36,718 nucleotides of DNA from Lysobacterales bacterium (GTDB lineage Bacteria > Pseudomonadota > Gammaproteobacteria > Xanthomonadales > SZUA-36): positions 1 through 36,718 of the forward strand of contig JAOUCS010000023.1 in assembly GCA_029859645.1 (NCBI GenBank). Reading direction: 5' to 3'. This document shows, piece by piece, positions 33,085 to 36,718 of this stretch (position 1 is its first letter; the number at the start of each line of letters is the position of its first letter). The position numbers and the translations under genes were made by a program. Below the pieces are notes generated by a model. It searched no databases, was not told the DNA's origin, and was given only the letters and a program-made list of their open reading frames with translations.

Positions 33085-33112
33085 ACACCCCGCCGGCCGG
33101 GGTGTTTTTTTT
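33085..33112 (+). terminator. Strong rho-independent terminator of the TorF-family gene
   Basis: ACACCCCG and CGGGGTGT form a perfect 8-bp GC-rich stem with a 5-nt loop, followed by a run of seven further T residues. It lies 56 nt after the porin stop and isolates that gene from the downstream sensor kinase pair. Confidence 0.93.
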
Positions 33113-33206
33113 ACCCTGCACCAGAGTATCGGTGACTCACTGGCGCTGACCTCAGGTGCCACCACCTTGCCAGTAATGCCTGGCTCTCCTGTCATTTGCG
33201 TTTTTC

Positions 33207-33434
33207 ATGGCGCAAAACCTCTGTACACTTGCCTGGATTGGGTTTGATGTGCTTCAGATAATCGGTGAGATGCGGACCATCCGGAAACGGATGTTGAACG
33301 GTGATGCAACCCTGACTGACAATGCACGGCTGGACCTGATCAACCTGACCACTTGCCTGGAGCAGACCGTTTGGATGTTACATAAATACCTGTGCGAAAT
33401 GATGGAATACCCCTCGGAGGCCCAAGATGACTGA
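33207..33434 (+). CDS. Small hypothetical protein overlapping the hybrid kinase
   Basis: This 75-residue frame encodes a mostly helical soluble protein ([19 protein letters not shown], then [24 protein letters not shown]) without a signal peptide. It overlaps the kinase start by 8 nt (ATGACTGA), and the kinase ribosome site lies within its last codons, so the two look translationally coupled. The first ATG has no ribosome site; ATG 33270 inside the frame is another option. No family was recognised. It might be a cytoplasmic accessory or chemoreceptor-like helper of the kinase, but this rests only on gene order. Confidence 0.55.
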   Translation: MAQNLCTLAWIGFDVLQIIGEMRTIRKRMLNGDATLTDNARLDLINLTTCLEQTVWMLHKYLCEMMEYPSEAQDD

Positions 33435-36400
33435 CGGGGCAGGCAGCCACTATTTTGTAATGATGACGGCGCTTACCGTGGTATTCCTCGCGGTACTCGG
33501 CCTTGCGCTGGCGCGAATGCGGAAACGAACGGGGCAACAAAAACGTACCTTGATCCTGCTGATCCTGATGCTGCTGGCCAGTATCGCCGGTGGGCTATGG
33601 GTCCTGAAACTACTGGACCAGAACAACGATGCCTTCGCCTTCGCCAAGCAGCAACGCTACGATTCGCTGCAACTGGTTGACCTGGTGCGCCAGACCTCCG
33701 ATGACCTGACCCGCATGGCCCGAACATTTGCAGCCACGGGTGACGAGCGATTCCTGGATTATTTTGAACACATCCTGTCGATCAGGAAGGGAGACGCGCC
33801 CCGCCCTATCGATTACCACCGGGTGTATTGGGACCTGGTCTCCGCTTCTGGTGACTATCCCCGCGCTGACGGACAACCCGAAGCAATATCGGCAGTGATG
33901 GAGCGATACGGGTTTACTGGAGAAGAACTTTTTCTTATGGAGCAGGCAGAACGGGCTTCAAATGAGCTGGCCGTGCTGGAGTCCGAGGCAATAAGTCTTG
34001 CCCAGGGCCTGTATCCGGACGATAACGGCTGGTTTACCGTGCCCGGCGAACAAGACCGATCCAAAGCCATATCCATTCTTCACAGCGAGCATTATCACCG
34101 GGACAAGGCGCGCATCATGTCTTACATCGACCAGGCCGCCAGTGCGGTCGATGCCAGGACGCAATCGGTGATGGACGCACTGGAACTGCGCCGCCAGGAA
34201 CTTTCCACAGTAGCGATTCTCCTTGGCCTGGCGGCGCTGGTGATCGTGGCGGTGCTGTTCTTTTTCTCTGTTCGCCTGATAGCGCAGGACAAGGTTGACA
34301 GTGAACAATCCAAGGCGCCCCGGGCACGCCGTTCTGTCATTCGGGAAGTTCTGTTTAATTCCTGGGTCCTGTTTCTTGCCGTCGGCCTGGCCGCCATTTT
34401 CACTTCCGGCCTGATCTGGAGAAACATGCTCCAACTCGAGTTGGCGGAACGGGAAGGCATGAACGATTCATTCAGTACTGTTTTGAATTCGACTTCAAGG
34501 GCCATCCAGCACTGGTTTGATAAACAACAGGGTGAAGCCCGCGCCTGGGCGGGCTTGCTGTCCGTTGCAGATCCTGACCAGGAAATTGAGACGCTGATGC
34601 AACCGCTGCTCGGCGAAAATATTTACGTCGCTTTCCTGATTATCGACCGGAAAGGACAGGTGTCCGCAAGCGACAACAGTAGCTGGGTCGGGCGGCAACT
34701 GGGCAGTCTCACTGGCAAGAAATTCATCAAGCAGACTTTTGTCGCGCCTGGTTTCTCTTCGGTTTCCTTGCCGGGAAAATGGGGCATTAAGCAAGGCGAC
34801 AACAGCGACCAGGTCCTGATGGCGGTCAGTGCAGCCATCCGGGGCAGCGATGGTGAGTCAACGTCTGCCGTCGTTTTGTTGATAGATCCCGAACAGGAAT
34901 TCACAGAAATACTGCAACGTGGACGATTGGGTGATTCCGGTGAAAGTTACGCTTTCAATCGCTCCGGCCAACTGATCAGTGAAAGCCGATTTGACAAAGA
35001 TTTGCGGGAAATCGGTCTGATCGGGAAAGACCAGCGCGGCATCCTCAACATCGAAATCCGGAATCCGGGCGGCAACATGGTCGAAGGGTTCCGGCCATCC
35101 GCCAATCGTCAGGAACAGCCCCTGACCCTGATGGCTGCCAGTGCGATTGCCGGCAATAATGGCTTCGACCATGAAGGCTACAACGACTACCGGGGCGTTC
35201 CGGTAGTGGGCAACTGGACCTGGATCGAAGAACTCGGCCTTGGCATCGCGACTGAAATGGATGTTTCCGAAGCGACGGAGTCCATGGCGCGGATCAGGCA
35301 GCAGGCCGTTACGACAATCTCATTCATCCTTCTTTTGCTGTCCGGAATCACGATTACCTTTCTCTGGAACCGTGTAAACGCAGCCGTTGCCCAGCGGGAG
35401 CGGGAAAAATACGTGAAACAGACGAATCTGATCCTGAAAAACGCCACGGACGGGATTCTGACCATTGATGACGATCAGCGGATCATCCGTTTCAACCCGG
35501 CAGCGGAACAAATCTGGGGATACAGCGCAGAAGAAGTTCTTGGGCAGGAAATAACGATGCTGATTCCGGAGTATGCACGAAAGGGGCACCTGGCGAATGT
35601 GCATTGGTTCAGAGATTCGCAGATAGGCGGCGTGCATATGGAGGACCGTGGTCTTAATCTCGCAGGACAGAGAAAGGATGGGACCGTTTTTCCTGCCGAG
35701 GTCGGTATTTCCATGAGCGAAACGGATGGTGAGTACTTTTATTCGGCATTCATCAAGGACGTTACGGAACGCAGGAAAGCCGAGCAAGAACTCTTTGAGG
35801 CGAAGGAAGCGGCTGAAGTGGCCACCAAGGCCAAAGGAGATTTTCTGGCCAATATGAGCCATGAAATCCGGACACCGATGAATGCGGTTATCGGGCTCAG
35901 CGACCTGGCCTTAAGAACAGAATTGAACGACAAGCAGAAAGACTACCTCTCCAAAATCCACGCCTCAGCAGAATCCTTGCTGGGCATCATCAACGACATC
36001 CTGGATTTCTCCAAGATCGAAGCCGGCAGGCTGGATATTGAAGACATCGATTTCGAGATCGACCAGGTGCTGGATAACCTGGCAACCGTTGCCACCGTCA
36101 AGACGCGTGAAAAAGGTATTGAACTGCTGTTCAGGCGCGACCCACAGGTGCCCACGGTGTTGGTGGGCGACCCTCTGAGACTGGGCCAGGTTCTGATCAA
36201 TCTGACCAACAATGCGGTCAAGTTTACTGAACATGGTGAAATCGTCGTATCCATAGACCTGGTGAAATTCAAACAGGAAAAAGTAAGACTGAACTTTGCC
36301 GTCAGGGATACCGGTATCGGCATGACAAAAGAGCAACTAGGCAAGCTGTTCCAGTCCTTCTCACAGGCAGATACATCAACCACGAGGAAGTATGGCGGCA

Positions 36401-36718
36401 CCGGGCTGGGCCTGGCCATCAGCAAACAACTGGTCGAGATGATGGATGGCGAAATCAGTGTGGAGAGTGAGCCGGGTGTGGGCAGTGTTTTCAAGTTCGA
36501 CGTCCTGCTTGGCGTCGGCAAAGATGCACATGAACACACATTTGAAATCGTACCTGACCTGAGAGGATTGCGGGCCATTGTGCTGGATGATAATCCTACC
36601 GCCCGGGAAATCCTCCGCACCTACCTGGAGTCCTTTTCATTCCAAGTGGCCGAAGCCGCGGACGCCGAAGACCTGTTCCGGCAATTGCGTGAAGCAGAAA
36701 CGCCCTACGACCTCCTCG
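33427..36718 (+). CDS. Hybrid sensor histidine kinase, two membrane sensor modules (partial)
   Basis: The frame is open from ATG 33427 (GGAGG 6 nt upstream) to the window end, 1097 codons. It contains two N-terminal membrane helices (about 11-29, 41-60), a helical sensor (about 61-255), two more helices (about 260-282, 312-331), a dCache-like periplasmic sensor (about 335-620), a fifth helix (about 628-648) and a PAS domain (about 668-780). HisKA carries His812 in [10 protein letters not shown], HATPase has the N box near Asn929 ([11 protein letters not shown]) and [12 protein letters not shown], and the receiver domain starts at about 1047 with acidic Asp1054/Asp1055. The receiver's phosphoacceptor lies just beyond the window. 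The input signal and output partner are unknown. Confidence 0.9.
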   Translation, partial: MTDGAGSHYFVMMTALTVVFLAVLGLALARMRKRTGQQKRTLILLILMLLASIAGGLWVLKLLDQNNDAFAFAKQQRYDSLQLVDLVRQTSDDLTRMARTFAATGDERFLDYFEHILSIRKGDAPRPIDYHRVYWDLVSASGDYPRADGQPEAISAVMERYGFTGEELFLMEQAERASNELAVLESEAISLAQGLYPDDNGWFTVPGEQDRSKAISILHSEHYHRDKARIMSYIDQAASAVDARTQSVMDALELRRQELSTVAILLGLAALVIVAVLFFFSVRLIAQDKVDSEQSKAPRARRSVIREVLFNSWVLFLAVGLAAIFTSGLIWRNMLQLELAEREGMNDSFSTVLNSTSRAIQHWFDKQQGEARAWAGLLSVADPDQEIETLMQPLLGENIYVAFLIIDRKGQVSASDNSSWVGRQLGSLTGKKFIKQTFVAPGFSSVSLPGKWGIKQGDNSDQVLMAVSAAIRGSDGESTSAVVLLIDPEQEFTEILQRGRLGDSGESYAFNRSGQLISESRFDKDLREIGLIGKDQRGILNIEIRNPGGNMVEGFRPSANRQEQPLTLMAASAIAGNNGFDHEGYNDYRGVPVVGNWTWIEELGLGIATEMDVSEATESMARIRQQAVTTISFILLLLSGITITFLWNRVNAAVAQREREKYVKQTNLILKNATDGILTIDDDQRIIRFNPAAEQIWGYSAEEVLGQEITMLIPEYARKGHLANVHWFRDSQIGGVHMEDRGLNLAGQRKDGTVFPAEVGISMSETDGEYFYSAFIKDVTERRKAEQELFEAKEAAEVATKAKGDFLANMSHEIRTPMNAVIGLSDLALRTELNDKQKDYLSKIHASAESLLGIINDILDFSKIEAGRLDIEDIDFEIDQVLDNLATVATVKTREKGIELLFRRDPQVPTVLVGDPLRLGQVLINLTNNAVKFTEHGEIVVSIDLVKFKQEKVRLNFAVRDTGIGMTKEQLGKLFQSFSQADTSTTRKYGGTGLGLAISKQLVEMMDGEISVESEPGVGSVFKFDVLLGVGKDAHEHTFEIVPDLRGLRAIVLDDNPTAREILRTYLESFSFQVAEAADAEDLFRQLREAETPYDLL

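Overview
The window looks like chromosomal DNA of a free-living, probably marine, gammaproteobacterium. The reasons are moderately high GC, TorF- and OprB/OprP-type porins, beta-alanine and CoA-linked catabolism, a GAF/PAS adenylate cyclase and a sigma-54-type promoter. The genus cannot be named from the sequence alone. No rRNA, tRNA, CRISPR, transposase or phage gene was seen. The genes are densely packed, often with 4-14 nt overlaps, and look native.

Region 1 (1-12,254) is a catabolic cluster around a BetI-like TetR regulator. Leftward run the regulator, an acyl-CoA dehydrogenase and a new ORF that leaves the window. Rightward run a class III aminotransferase, two tandem CrtI/PYROXD2-like flavoproteins, a GcvT-family tetrahydrofolate-type demethylase, an NDP-forming acyl-CoA synthetase, an enoyl-CoA hydratase and a PuuA-like glutamine synthetase. 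A 22-bp palindrome lies between the two arms. Together the genes suggest degradation of an N- (or S-) methylated, amine-bearing compound through gamma-glutamylation or oxidation, demethylation and beta-oxidation. I cannot name the substrate. This is the best candidate for an undescribed pathway here.

Region 2 (12,255-17,952) holds a small coiled-coil protein coupled to a GAF-GAF-PAS-cyclase of the CyaB1/CyaB2 type, an Ada-type DNA methyl-damage sensor and repair protein, and an exported DUF885 zinc-peptidase-like protein.

Region 3 (17,957-25,485) is a cell-envelope operon on the minus strand with a divergent AraC-family regulator. In order of transcription it encodes an exported amidohydrolase, an OprB-like porin, a small exported protein missed by length filters (55 aa), an OprP-like porin and an outer-membrane barrel protein. 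The OprP-like porin carries an N-terminal domain that reads like an amidohydrolase beta-sandwich with its catalytic barrel removed.

Region 4 (25,561-31,407) holds a PduO-type cobalamin adenosyltransferase, a membrane TolB-like/TPR protein, and an mmsA plus omega-aminotransferase pair for beta-alanine/malonate-semialdehyde metabolism. Region 5 (31,621-36,718) holds a lone FecR-domain protein, a TorF-family porin behind a strong sigma-54 promoter match and ahead of a strong terminator, and a small ORF coupled to a hybrid sensor histidine kinase that runs off the window.

Two copies of a ~54-bp core repeat (7785-7838 and, inverted, 28449-28502) are each enclosed by long inverted arms. The arms pair within a copy but are unrelated between copies, which is the most unusual non-coding signal in the window.
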